DNA of 64,000 nt from Providencia hangzhouensis (GCF_029193595.2 NZ_CP135052.1:4092001-4156000); one strand, 5' to 3'; shown: positions 18,352 to 29,136, counted from the first letter of the stretch. Program-made: numbers and translations. Notes: generated by a model from the sequence alone, not told the origin.

Positions 18352-19488
18352 GCGGCGTCCACCTTAACCCGGCGTTTGCCGGTAAGCAGTTGCTGCATCA
18401 GGGCTTTTTTTTCTTGTTTTAGGTGGTTGAGTTTTTGTTTTAGAGTTTCTATCTCACCATCCGCACAGGAAAGAGCAGAAGCGATCTTTCGTTGTTCAGC
18501 TATCTCAGGGATAGCTATAACTTGATTAGAAAATATAGATATCCAGTGACGTTGATGCCCCCCAATTTTGAAATCAAGCATCTGCATAGCTTCGAATACA
18601 TACTTTATAGAAACACCATCTCTTGCAGTAAGGATTTTCATTGCGCTTGATTTAGCTTTAAAAGGAAAATCAACAAATTTACTATCTGTTGTGAAATCAT
18701 CAAAGATTATCACGGGTAATTTCCCTCTATATATACCTTCTAATTCATTGGTATAGCCAAGAATAAATGTCTTTCCAGCCGTAAGAACTGGGATGTCATA
18801 ATCATCATTATAATCTGTTGAATTTACCAAATAGGGGGTAGGTTGTTTATATTCAAGCAACTCCCCTAACTCTTTACGCTCCCATTTTCCGTTAAACTCA
18901 GGGAAGCGCTTCTTACCGGTTAACAATTGCTGCCTCAGTGCTTTTTTCTGCTGCTGGCTATTGGCAAGTAGCCGCTCAGTGGTGGCGATCGCCATATCCC
19001 AATTAGAAAAAATTTGAGCTATTTTTTTTTGCTCTAGTAAGGGCGGAAGAATAAATTTCAGTTTCTTTAAGTTTGTCCCTGAAAGATTTTTCTGCACACC
19101 ACCAGAAGATAAATTATGTATATCTCGCTGAAGGTGTTCTGATTTCAGAAGTGAATGTATATACTTAGGATGAACATTGTCCTTTAAAATAAATCGAATC
19201 AAGAATGCCCCTGCAATTATGGGCTTATCTTGCTTTTCAAAAAGACAAGGAATACCGCAAGTACCAGATCTCGTTATAAGGAGATCATTACTCTTCAGGT
19301 AATGAGTCTCAAAAGAGTCAGGGAGGTTTGCATAAGGTATTGTTTTGTAATCAATATTACCTTCACTATCTAAATCAGTAGTGCGTATCGCTCCAACATT
19401 TCCATTATCACTATAAAGCTCAGCGGAAAATCTTGGTCCAAAGGCACTCTCATGGATAACTTCACCTAATGTAACTACCTTCCACCCT

Positions 19489-19499
<11 letters not shown>
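18348..19499 (-). CDS. hsdS: Type I restriction specificity subunit S
   Basis: The 383-residue protein has two target-recognition domains separated by helical spacers. The first spacer region near residue 180 (LLANSQQQKKALRQQLLTGK) and the C-terminal one (LKQEKKALMQQLLTGKRR) are near-repeats of each other, the hallmark pseudo-dyad of HsdS. FILPPLLEQKKIAQIFSNWD ends TRD1 and IAIPEIAEQRKIASALS ends TRD2. The start ATG lies inside the end of hsdM (11-base overlap), with GGAGGAG seven bases upstream. It looks intact; the bipartite target sequence cannot be predicted by eye. Confidence 0.95.
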
Positions 19500-21012
<1,513 letters not shown>

Positions 21013-21018
21013 AACAAG

Positions 21019-21597
21019 TTAATCCTTAAGTAATTTTTGCAAAATACCAAGCTCAAGCTGATGGCGATTTTCCTGTAACCTATTGATAAGTTCATCTTCT
21101 TTCTGCCATATACGCTGGAGTTCGATAAGCTGTAATTGAGTTTCAGCAGGGGGAACCGGGATAGCTACATCCAGCAGCGCTGATTTCGTTATTAACTGAA
21201 TGTTGGTGCCACTCCGATGAAACCACTGCTGAATCATCGGATGGTTTAAAAGCCAGCACACGTATTCAGGGGCAATCTCACTCTCTTTTCTTTTGAGACT
21301 AACAATCAGGAACTGGCTGGTAGCAACCACAGGAACCTGACCACGATATACAACTGCCAGATTACGATTCCCTCTGGCGGCAACAACAATCTCCCCCTGT
21401 TCAAGAAATGGGGGAGCGATGCGTTGTTCCCACACGACAGTAGGTAGTGCTTTGTCATTAAACTGCCAGTCCTGATCGAGATCTTTAATCTGTAACAGAC
21501 GCACATCCCCTTCAGGGTCAGGCGTGATTGCTCCCCTTAGAGTGTGGCCTGAACGGATGCCTGCAATTTGGCCTAACTTTTTTAAAGCTGTTGGCAT
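21019..21597 (-). CDS. Single-TRD HsdS-like protein
   Basis: The 192-residue protein resembles half of an HsdS: a TRD-like domain (GQIAGIRSGHTLRG, LLQIKDLDQDW, GEIVVAARGNRN) then a conserved motif (VAIPVPPAETQLQLIELQRIW) and a helical tail (LINRLQENRHQLELGILQKLL). A normal HsdS has two such units. AGGGG five bases before the ATG decides the start; the frame is open 12 codons further. It precedes hsdM by six bases. It could act as an alternative specificity module pairing with HsdM, or modulate the complex; both are inference. Confidence 0.82.
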   Translation of the reverse strand: MPTALKKLGQIAGIRSGHTLRGAITPDPEGDVRLLQIKDLDQDWQFNDKALPTVVWEQRIAPPFLEQGEIVVAARGNRNLAVVYRGQVPVVATSQFLIVSLKRKESEIAPEYVCWLLNHPMIQQWFHRSGTNIQLITKSALLDVAIPVPPAETQLQLIELQRIWQKEDELINRLQENRHQLELGILQKLLKD

Positions 21598-21652
21598 ACG
21601 GACCCCTGATTCATTGCACCATCCCTGGCGCATCTATTCTTAAGCGTGGCGA

Positions 21653-21919
21653 TTATAAGTTGTTTTTAAGCCATTGAGAGATTTTGTCAGAAAGCCCATA
21701 CCACGCACCATCTCCCCGCAAACCAGTGACGAGTAGACCGTCATCGTTATCCATAACGGCTTTGAGATAATCGCGAACTTGAGTTGCCGTTTGCTCGGTG
21801 ACAATAATCCAGGTTGATTCCAGAGGATGACACCAGGTCCCATAAGACTTGATGCGCTCAATAAGCGAGGAATAATCTTTCTGCTTTCGCAGATCGTAAG
21901 AAATTTGATAAGCTACCAT
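21653..21919 (-). CDS. Cas2-like/SinR-like small protein
   Basis: The 88-residue protein has the Cas2-like pattern: a first beta strand ending in Asp (MVAYQISYDLRK), a helix, WCHPLESTWIIV, then a second half with TGLRGDGAWYGL. This is the stand-alone Cas2-like family sometimes called SinR-like, with a ferredoxin fold as in Cas2 and VapD. No CRISPR array or other cas gene is present. It heads the defence operon, 55 bases before the HsdS-like gene, with AGGAG nine bases upstream of the ATG. A nuclease or regulatory role is inference. Confidence 0.72.
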   Translation of the reverse strand: MVAYQISYDLRKQKDYSSLIERIKSYGTWCHPLESTWIIVTEQTATQVRDYLKAVMDNDDGLLVTGLRGDGAWYGLSDKISQWLKNNL

Positions 21920-22393
21920 AGATTTGATCTCCTAATTTAGACGTTTGGGTTTGAGTCAACGCGACAGATTGCAGTCTGTCGCACCTCCCACCTAATCTCT
22001 GTAGTTGCTGTACAGAGATAAAAGTGGTGTGGTAAGCCTATGATTGAGCAAAAAGATCAAAATGTAAACTACAAAATAATGCAGTAGCAGACCTACAGAA
22101 AGACATTACCGAAGTTTAGGTGTAAAAAAACCGCCCTCTCACGACTCAATCAATTGATTTTAAAAAAATAAAAAACAATCGAATAATAAGAAAACATGCG
22201 CAAATATTTTTATAACCCGCGCACTTTTATGCATTTTTGTTAAATAATCTAGGTGACATCATTCAACATTGACGCAAGATTATCCCATACACTTATACCA
22301 TCTCCCGTCTTCCCTCCAGATAGGGCGCATATTTATACATGCCACAAATGACTTTCCGTTTGCTGGAGACCAAATCGTTCTCGTATGCTAAAT
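21920..22393. promoter_or_regulatory. Promoter region of the defence operon with two hairpins
   Basis: There is no gene in this 474-base stretch between the integrase stop and the Cas2-like start. Close to the Cas2-like gene are two inverted repeats: GCGACAGA/TCTGTCGC (6-base loop, around 21,960 to 21,981) and CTCTGTA/TACAGAG (7-base loop, around 21,997 to 22,017). Neither has a T-run, so they look like operators or leader-RNA structures. The rest is AT-rich, which fits a promoter for the minus-strand operon. Confidence 0.5.
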
Positions 22394-23653
22394 TTACTCA
22401 GTCTTCAATTTAGCAAAGTCAAACGGACTAATTGATTTTTCTCGATTAATATCCAAATAATCCGCCCACCATTGCACCATCAGTCGCCTTTCCTCTATAT
22501 GCTCTGCCTTATGAATATAAGCCGCACGTACTGAGTTACGTTCTTGGTGGCTCATTTGCCTTTCTACTGCATCCTTCGACCATAGCCCTGACTCAATCAA
22601 CGAACTACACGCCATTGTTCTGAAACCATGCCCACACACTTCCACCTTAGTGTCATAGCCCATCACTCGTAATGCGTTGTTAACCGTGTTTTCACTCATT
22701 GGCTTTCTAGGATTGTGATCGCCGATAAATATCAATTCATGGTTACCGCTGAATTGATAGATCTGCTTTAAGATCTCAATAGCTTGTCGGCTTAAAGGAA
22801 CTAAATGAGGTGTACGCATTTTTGATCCGCGATGTGAGTGTTTCACCCCTTCTATCGCTTCGCGTTCAGCAGGGATCGTCCACATGGCATTATCAAAATC
22901 GATTTCTTCCCAACGAGCGAAACGCAGTTCACTGGAACGAATAAAGACTAATAAGGTGAGTTTGACTGCAAGTTTAGTTAAAGGTCTTCCCTTATAATCA
23001 TCGATGCGTCGTAAGAACTCGGGTAGACGTTTGAGTTCTAAAGCGGCTCTGTGGACTCGTTTACCTGTAGCCACAGCACCTGACATATCTTGCGCTGGGT
23101 TATAGTCGATTAATCCGCTTTGTACGGCATAACGCATTATCGCCGTCACACGTTGTTGTAAACGTGCCGCCACTTCAAGACGTCTAGACATCTCTACTGC
23201 TTTAATCGGTTCGAGTAGGTCACGAGTTTTCAGTTCGGTAATATTGCGTTTACCAATAGCAGCGAAGATATTGTCCTCAAGGCTTTTGAGGACTCGATGG
23301 CTATGCCCTTCTGACCACTTCTTATTCGTCGCGTGCCAATCACGAGCAACTTTTTCAAAGGTATTAAATTCTTTTTGTTGCTCTTCTTTCACTTCTTTGC
23401 GTTTTTCGCTGGGATCTATCCCGCTAGCGACAAGTTTTCTTGCTTCATCTCGTTTTTCGCGAGCATTCGCTAAGGAGACATCAGGGTACACGCCAAATGC
23501 TAACATCTTTTCTTTACCGCCAAAGCGATAACGGAAGCGCCAATATTTAGAGCCATTAGGATGAACCAGAAGAAATAGCCCGTTACCATCTGTTAGCTTA
23601 TACGCTTTATCTTCAGATTTTGCAGAACGAACCTTAGTATCGGAAAGTGCCAT
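22394..23653 (-). CDS. P4-type tyrosine integrase
   Basis: The 419-residue integrase has the N-terminal Arm-binding DUF4102 domain (MALSDTKVRSAKSEDKAYKL, WRFRYRFGGKEKMLAFGVYP), a core-binding domain and a C-terminal catalytic domain. Catalytic residues are visible in RSSELRFARWEEI, the HGFRTMA box and the tyrosine in AAYIHKAEH. The frame is open 26 codons further upstream; the chosen ATG matches the usual family N-terminus. It is transcribed away from the tRNA, with its start about 200 bases from it, as in CP4/P4 elements. It should drive integration at the leuX 3' end, with AlpA probably assisting excision. Confidence 0.95.
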   Translation of the reverse strand: MALSDTKVRSAKSEDKAYKLTDGNGLFLLVHPNGSKYWRFRYRFGGKEKMLAFGVYPDVSLANAREKRDEARKLVASGIDPSEKRKEVKEEQQKEFNTFEKVARDWHATNKKWSEGHSHRVLKSLEDNIFAAIGKRNITELKTRDLLEPIKAVEMSRRLEVAARLQQRVTAIMRYAVQSGLIDYNPAQDMSGAVATGKRVHRAALELKRLPEFLRRIDDYKGRPLTKLAVKLTLLVFIRSSELRFARWEEIDFDNAMWTIPAEREAIEGVKHSHRGSKMRTPHLVPLSRQAIEILKQIYQFSGNHELIFIGDHNPRKPMSENTVNNALRVMGYDTKVEVCGHGFRTMACSSLIESGLWSKDAVERQMSHQERNSVRAAYIHKAEHIEERRLMVQWWADYLDINREKSISPFDFAKLKTE

Positions 23654-23850
23654 TTTAACTATCCTCGCAGCCGAATTGCGGGTACAAAACTTTATCGAAT
23701 CGGCATATACCCGCAAATGTACCCACATCATTAACTTGATGTCGGTTGAGTTGAGTATACGTTGGTAGAGTTAAAATGCGAGAGGAACCTTGAAAACACT
23801 GGGTTTCAGATACAAAAAAAGATGTCGGTTGACGTCTCTTGATGTTCTTA

Positions 23851-23935
23851 TGGTGCCGAAGGCCGGACTCGAACCGGCACACCCGAAGGCGGTTGATTTT
23901 GAATCAACTGCGTCTACCAATTCCGCCACTCCGGC
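23851..23935 (-). tRNA. leuX: tRNA-Leu(CAA)
   Basis: The minus strand reads GCCGGAGTGGCGGAATTGG at the 5' end, has a TTCAAAA anticodon loop (anticodon CAA) on a GTTGA/TCAAC stem, a long variable arm, the TTCGAGTCC T-loop and an encoded CCA. This is the leuX-type tRNA, a known hotspot for islands in enterobacteria. The 3' half is the expected attachment site of the neighbouring integrase. Confidence 0.96.
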
Positions 23936-24213
23936 ACGAAGTGATGTGTTTCTTGGAAAACGCTGTCATTATACTTGCCTTGTGTCTACTGGCAACACTT
24001 ATTCGTGAAGTTACAGTTTGTTCGATTAAAAAAAAAGCATATTCCTTAGATCTGATTAAATCACTGGGAAAGCTTCTTTTGTTTATATATCTATTAATGA
24101 GTATGTTAACTTCTCCCAAATTATTTTTCTTATCGCAAGGCTCTGTGACTGGCGGCAGGTCATTATTTTTGTTAGTTTATCTGCAATCTAATGTCAATAT
24201 TTAAGGTTTAATC

Positions 24214-24300
24214 ATGGGTTTTGTTGGGTGGATAGCAACAGGTATCTTTATTGGCATCTTAATTGGTGTCGTAATGAAGATTTTCGCGAAGAAAAAATAA
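24214..24300 (+). CDS. Small membrane peptide, 28 residues
   Basis: The frame encodes MGFVGWIATGIFIGILIGVV followed by a lysine-rich tail (KIFAKKK), a single-pass hydrophobic peptide with a positively charged cytoplasmic end. AAGG is seven bases before the ATG. The sequence is reminiscent of a shortened YmgE/GlsB-type membrane protein but too short to assign. It lies 49 bases upstream of the serine hydrolase gene on the same strand. Confidence 0.5.
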   Translation: MGFVGWIATGIFIGILIGVVMKIFAKKK

Positions 24301-24349
24301 TATTGGCTGAAAGGTCATTTGCAAACAATCATATCGGCTGGCTTCCAAC

Positions 24350-25573
24350 ATGAAGAAATCATTTCTAAAAATTCTGTCTGTATCTGCATTGTCTTTGGTG
24401 TTAATGGCGTGCTCAAGTAAGACAGAAAAAGCACCAAAGTTTCTGCAAAGTAATGATATTGAATCCTCAGATTGGCAGGTTTTTGAGGGAGATAGAAGGA
24501 CTTACGAGCGCGTCGCTAAGATTGTCGATTTGTATGCTAACCGCATTTTTAATGAAAGCAATGCACGGGGCATGGCAATCATTGTTATCGATAATAATCA
24601 GGCGTTGTCACGCTATTATGGTGAAACCGCACCTGGCAATGGTAAAAAACCCGGTCCAAATTCATTAATTCGCATTGCATCAATTACCAAATTAATGACA
24701 AGCGAAATATTAATTAAGCTCGAACAGGATAAGAAGCTGTTAATTACTGATCCGTTACAGCAGTATGCCTACCACGGCGTTAATGTGCCTGATAATGCCA
24801 GCGGGCAGCCTATTCGCTTATATCATTTAGCGAGCCATACCAGTGGATTACCTCGAGAACAACCCGGCGGAAAATGGGGTCGCCCTGTTTTTATTTGGCC
24901 AACTCAAGATAACCGTTGGACATGGCTAAAAACAGGTAAGTTAGATGCGACACCAGGCACAGAAGCTTCTTATTCCAACTTAGCATATGACTTATTGGCT
25001 GATGCGATGGTTAAAGCTTCGAGAGTCTCTTATCCCCAATTATTTAACCACTATGTGACATCTCCCGCCAAAATGACGAATACCACTTATACCCCTAACA
25101 ATGCGCAGTGCGCACTGTTAATGGAAGGAACAAAACCAAGCCCTTGCCATAACACACTCGCGGCAGCAGGAAGTGGTGGCGTGTATTCTACCCCTGCAGA
25201 TATGCAAAAATGGATGCAGCAATTTTTATCGACAGACAGTAACTTAAGAAAAGTCACCGCAGCCCGTGAGCAAGGTATCTATTTTCCACGCGAAAAGCTT
25301 TTGGAAATTAAAGGGATGGATGTTGCAGGCCATGCTGATGGACTCGGCCTTGGGTGGGTGTATATGAAGCCTAAAAACGGCACTCCGGGAATTTATCAAA
25401 AAACCGGCGGTGGCGGTGGGTTTAATACTTATATGGCGATGATCCCACAGCAAAATATTGGGATATTTGTGGTAATGACCCGCAAAGATAACAGTAAATT
25501 CAGTAAATTAACAATTGGAGTTAACGAACTGCTCGCTTCACTGTCGGCTAACCATGCGTATGGGAAACATTGA
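24350..25573 (+). CDS. Lipoprotein beta-lactamase-family serine hydrolase
   Basis: The 407-residue protein has a lipoprotein signal ending at the lipobox LVLMAC and a class C-type beta-lactamase fold. The SxxK catalytic motif is in RIASITKLM, the YxN motif in ASYSNLAYD, and a KTGGGGG motif near the C-terminus takes the place of KTG. Such proteins are DD-carboxypeptidase, esterase or EstB-like enzymes of the cell envelope. It is not a typical AmpC, and beta-lactam hydrolysis is not implied. It is followed by an intrinsic terminator about 90 bases on. Confidence 0.88.
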   Translation: MKKSFLKILSVSALSLVLMACSSKTEKAPKFLQSNDIESSDWQVFEGDRRTYERVAKIVDLYANRIFNESNARGMAIIVIDNNQALSRYYGETAPGNGKKPGPNSLIRIASITKLMTSEILIKLEQDKKLLITDPLQQYAYHGVNVPDNASGQPIRLYHLASHTSGLPREQPGGKWGRPVFIWPTQDNRWTWLKTGKLDATPGTEASYSNLAYDLLADAMVKASRVSYPQLFNHYVTSPAKMTNTTYTPNNAQCALLMEGTKPSPCHNTLAAAGSGGVYSTPADMQKWMQQFLSTDSNLRKVTAAREQGIYFPREKLLEIKGMDVAGHADGLGLGWVYMKPKNGTPGIYQKTGGGGGFNTYMAMIPQQNIGIFVVMTRKDNSKFSKLTIGVNELLASLSANHAYGKH

Positions 25574-25664
25574 AGGAGTACCGCCGAAGCGTTACAAGCA
25601 ATGGCGAATTACACCCCAACCTTAAAACGTGGATTTACCCGCATTATTACATTAATTGCGACAA

Positions 25665-25690
25665 CAGCCTGAGATATTCAGGCTGTTTTT
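25665..25690 (+). terminator. Intrinsic terminator after the serine hydrolase
   Basis: CAGCCTGA and TCAGGCTG form an 8-bp stem with a 5-base loop, followed by a T5 run. It should end the transcript of the serine hydrolase gene. Confidence 0.85.
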
Positions 25691-25776
25691 GATAATTTTC
25701 TTAGCCTTTTTTATAATCAATTTTATTAGGTTCTCGATAATATTTTAGTAATGTCATTTACTTATAAGAGTCCATA

Positions 25777-26220
25777 ATGAGAACCAAGAACTCCTCAACA
25801 ATACTGAACTATCATTCCGAACCACAACGTAAAATTAGCCCAATCGAGTTTAATAACATTCTGAATGATATTAAAAACCACTGTATTAACAGCCCAAAAG
25901 AGTTAAAAGCAAGATCAATAACTATCTCAATCCCCAAAAGCTATTCTGATGATTTTGAAATGCTAGCGATTAAAGCCTATCGACAAGAAGAGCGGCGTAT
26001 TTATCGAGAAGAATGTTCTGCTGCTTTCAAATTCAAAACACATAATGGGATGAAACGAGGCATTTTTTCTTTAGCTCAACAACTGGCTAATAAAAGCGGT
26101 GAAAATATTTTAGCGATGGATCCCCAGCCTCACGCAGCCCTCCCCAAAAGAAAATTATTTCGGCCACAACCGCCATTTATCGCCTTTATCAGCGCACTCG
26201 GTTATACACTTTTTAGCTAA
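25777..26220 (+). CDS. Hypothetical protein, paralogue of next gene
   Basis: The 147-residue protein is not in a family I recognise. It shares with the next gene a C-terminal block (G.FS.AQQLANKS, then a FRPQ motif and a hydrophobic end with IS.LG). The N-terminus is polar and basic. No signal peptide or membrane segment is evident apart from the short hydrophobic C-terminus. It is AT-rich. It lies between the tRNA-proximal serine hydrolase and lptG, so it may be lineage-specific. Confidence 0.6.
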   Translation: MRTKNSSTILNYHSEPQRKISPIEFNNILNDIKNHCINSPKELKARSITISIPKSYSDDFEMLAIKAYRQEERRIYREECSAAFKFKTHNGMKRGIFSLAQQLANKSGENILAMDPQPHAALPKRKLFRPQPPFIAFISALGYTLFS

Positions 26221-26402
26221 CAGTAAAAAACGCTGAGTTATAACCGCCAAAATAGTTAGCAAAACCATGTCGTTACCTGATAAATATAATAGCTTGGCCC
26301 TTCAAGCTATTATTTCACTCTCGATGTCGCTTTATACAATGTTTTTACCTGCCGAAAAGCTAGGATTATTTTCTCTCTCATTTTGTTAAAATAGGAAGTC
26401 AG

Positions 26403-26906
26403 ATGAACATATCTTCACTTTTCTCACACCATATACTGCGCCCTTCCACGATTAAACAAGGTAGAGCATCTGAATTAGTTTTACAGCTCAGAAAAATCTA
26501 TAATCACCACACAGCTTACCCCACTCCCCAGCAGCCTACTCAGATAGAAATCGATCTTAGCCAGCTTAATTATCTCAAACTGGGAAATAATCAAAAAGAG
26601 TTAGAAAAAACCGCTGAATATAAACAGTTAGTCGATAACACTCGCCAAAAAGCACAAAATGAATTTACCGAAAAAGTATGGAATCACGCCTACCCTCTTC
26701 GTCAGTCATATACCGCTAACGGTGGAATGTTTTCTTACGCCCAACAATTAGCTAACAAAAGCCGTTGCAATGTCATTGGTGTTAAAGGTGAATATGTCCC
26801 TGCATTAGAGGGAAACAAGCTGCAATATATTATGTTTCGCCCTCAAAACAAACTGTTAGGGATTATTAGTCACTTAGGTAATGTCCTGCTAAGTCAGCAA
26901 TGCTAA
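26403..26906 (+). CDS. Hypothetical protein, paralogue of previous gene
   Basis: The 167-residue protein shares the C-terminal SYAQQLANKS block, MFRPQ motif and hydrophobic tail of the preceding gene, so the two probably arose by duplication, though the N-terminal halves differ. I recognise no domain. It ends just before a bidirectional terminator shared with lptG. A gap of 182 bases to the upstream gene suggests a separate promoter. Confidence 0.6.
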   Translation: MNISSLFSHHILRPSTIKQGRASELVLQLRKIYNHHTAYPTPQQPTQIEIDLSQLNYLKLGNNQKELEKTAEYKQLVDNTRQKAQNEFTEKVWNHAYPLRQSYTANGGMFSYAQQLANKSRCNVIGVKGEYVPALEGNKLQYIMFRPQNKLLGIISHLGNVLLSQQC

Positions 26907-26914
26907 AAAGAAAA

Positions 26915-26946
26915 GGGCTGTGAACCCCGAAGACTCACAGCCCTTT
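26915..26946. terminator. Bidirectional terminator
   Basis: GGGCTGTGA and TCACAGCCC form a 9-bp stem; A-rich and T-rich flanks let it serve both the upstream plus-strand gene and the convergent lptG. Confidence 0.85.
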
Positions 26947-26962
26947 ATTTGCCTATAAACGG

Positions 26963-28039
26963 TTATTTTCGTTTAACTAACAATGTGATACTTACTATCA
27001 GGAATAGGACGCTTGGCAATGCTGCTGCAATAATCGGTGGCACCGAATACACTAAGCTCCAATTACCGAACCCTTGGTTAAGTACGTAAAAGAGGAATCC
27101 CCCCACAATACCTGAAATAACACGAACGCCCATAGGAACGGTACGTAACGGCCCAAAAATAAATGAAACTGCCATTAGCATCATAACTGCCGCAGAAAGT
27201 GGTGCGAGGATTTTTTTCCACATGCTCAGCTCATAAACCGCAGCCACTTGGCCACTTTCTTTTAAATATGAGACATATTGATACAGGCCGCGGATTGATA
27301 GCGAATCAGCATTCAGTGAAACTATTCCTAGTTTTTCTGGGGTTAGGTTGGTCTTCCAATCCACCGTCAATCGCTGTGAACCTGTGATTTTTTTCTCGCT
27401 ACTTAGAATTGACTCATCCACTTGAGATAACACCCAAAGCTGATTTGTCGAATCGTACTCACCATTCGCAGCAAACATCACCGACTTCAATTTACGTTGG
27501 TCATCAAAACGATAAATCGACACATCTTGAATCGATGTCGCATTATTAATCCGCTGAATATGAATAAAATCATTGGCATCTTTTGCCCACATACCTTCAT
27601 CTGTCACAACTAATGAGTTACCCACGATTTTTTCTGCGCGATAATTTCTTGCCCACTGTTCTCCCGCAGGTGCGATCCACTCACCAATAAACATTGCGAC
27701 AATGACCAATGGAACTGCTGTTTTCATCACCGATAATGCGATTTGTAAGCGGGTAAAACCGGAAGCTTGCATGACGACTAGCTCACTACGTGAAGCCAGT
27801 GCCCCTAACCCCATGAGTGCTCCCAACAAGGCTGCCATTGGAAAGAAGATATCAATATCTTTTGGGACAGTTAATAAAGTGAATACACCTGCGCTCAATG
27901 CCGTATAGTCGCCATCACCCACTTTGCGAAGCTGCTCGACAAATTTAATGATCCCTGCCAGTGAAACGAGCAGAAATAGCGTCACTAAAATCGAATTTAA
28001 AATGGTTCGACCGATATACCTATCTAAAACACCAAACAT
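26963..28039 (-). CDS. lptG: LPS export permease LptG
   Basis: The 358-residue inner-membrane protein is the LptG half of the LptB2FG ABC transporter, which extracts LPS from the inner membrane and drives it across the Lpt bridge. Start MFGVLDRYIGRTIL is typical. Hydrophobic segments lie at residues about 15 to 35, 55 to 75, 100 to 120, and three more near the C-terminus, with the periplasmic jelly-roll between. Its first base overlaps the end of lptF, so F and G are cotranslated. Confidence 0.96.
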   Translation of the reverse strand: MFGVLDRYIGRTILNSILVTLFLLVSLAGIIKFVEQLRKVGDGDYTALSAGVFTLLTVPKDIDIFFPMAALLGALMGLGALASRSELVVMQASGFTRLQIALSVMKTAVPLVIVAMFIGEWIAPAGEQWARNYRAEKIVGNSLVVTDEGMWAKDANDFIHIQRINNATSIQDVSIYRFDDQRKLKSVMFAANGEYDSTNQLWVLSQVDESILSSEKKITGSQRLTVDWKTNLTPEKLGIVSLNADSLSIRGLYQYVSYLKESGQVAAVYELSMWKKILAPLSAAVMMLMAVSFIFGPLRTVPMGVRVISGIVGGFLFYVLNQGFGNWSLVYSVPPIIAAALPSVLFLIVSITLLVKRK

Positions 28040-29136
28040 CAGGCAACCCCTTTACTCAATTTAAGACGCATACGTCTCATTGGGACGGTATTCCACGCAT
28101 TTAGGACTATCGCTAATATTAAATACCCCACATTCACCGCCCACATAGTATACCTTGGGTCAAGGTCGCCTTTATCAGCACTATTACGCAATGTACTTTG
28201 TAATAAAAAGAAAATGAGGTATAGCAGCATCGCTGGAAGCATACTTAATACCCGTCCCTGACGTGGATTAACTTCGCTTAATGGCACGACCATCAAGGCC
28301 ATGACGACAACGGAGAATACTATCGTTAAGCGCCAATGGAACTCCGCGTTCACTTCAGGAGTATTTTCAGACCACAGTTGTAGCATATTTTTTTGCTCGA
28401 CTCGGTCACTACGCGTTTCTGCGGTTTGGTGGTCAACAATAGCTTGGTAATTAACAAAGTCAGTTATTCGAAAATCTCGCAATAACGCGGTTCCTTCATA
28501 GCGAGTACCTTCGTTTAAAACAACGACTTGTCGGCCATCGGGGTCTTCTTTCATATAACCGCTATCAGCCACTACAACTGAAGGCCGTTGTTCATTTGCA
28601 GCGCGTAGCTGTGCAAGAAATACGTTCTTGAAGTTGCTACCTTTTACATCACCAATGTACAGGACATAATTGCCATCTTTAGTGGTTTTAAATTGCCCTT
28701 CCACCATCGCAGCTAGCCCAGGGTTCGCTTTCGCATCAGCCAATACTTGTTCTTGATATTGCGATGACCATGGTAACATCCACGTGATATTAGCCACCGC
28801 AACCATTGCGGTAATGACCGCTAGGACTAACGCGGCTTTTACTAAAACACTTTTACCTAAACCGCAGGCATGCATTACCGTGATTTCACTTTCAGTGTAA
28901 AGTTTACTGTAGGTCATCAAAAGCCCAAGGAATAGGCTCAAAGGTAAGATAAGCTGCGCCATTTCAGGCACACCTAACCCCAGTAAAGGAAGTACTAAGT
29001 TTGAGGGAATGTTGCCCTGAACCGCAGCGCCAAGAATATCTATCGACTTCTGGCTAAAAAAGATTAGCATCAATACAAAAAGTATGGCTAACTGACTTTT
29101 CAGGGTTTCCCGTACCAAATATCTAATAATGATCAC
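28039..29136 (-). CDS. lptF: LPS export permease LptF
   Basis: The 365-residue protein is the LptF partner of LptG. It begins MIIIRYLVRETLKSQLAILF and has membrane segments in two blocks flanking a periplasmic beta-jellyroll (residues about 130 to 265) that binds LPS. The C-terminal membrane block reads LLYLIFFLLQS and NVGYLILAIVL. It is divergent from pepA, the same layout as in E. coli, and is essential there. Confidence 0.96.
   Translation of the reverse strand: MIIIRYLVRETLKSQLAILFVLMLIFFSQKSIDILGAAVQGNIPSNLVLPLLGLGVPEMAQLILPLSLFLGLLMTYSKLYTESEITVMHACGLGKSVLVKAALVLAVITAMVAVANITWMLPWSSQYQEQVLADAKANPGLAAMVEGQFKTTKDGNYVLYIGDVKGSNFKNVFLAQLRAANEQRPSVVVADSGYMKEDPDGRQVVVLNEGTRYEGTALLRDFRITDFVNYQAIVDHQTAETRSDRVEQKNMLQLWSENTPEVNAEFHWRLTIVFSVVVMALMVVPLSEVNPRQGRVLSMLPAMLLYLIFFLLQSTLRNSADKGDLDPRYTMWAVNVGYLILAIVLNAWNTVPMRRMRLKLSKGVA

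Noticed and set aside
23839..24204. 121-residue ORF across the tRNA-Leu gene
   Set aside because: It crosses the tRNA gene on the opposite strand; a structural RNA explains the region.
24350..25573. AmpC-type beta-lactamase resistance gene
   Set aside because: It has a lipoprotein signal and no typical KTG box, so it is called a general serine hydrolase without a resistance claim.
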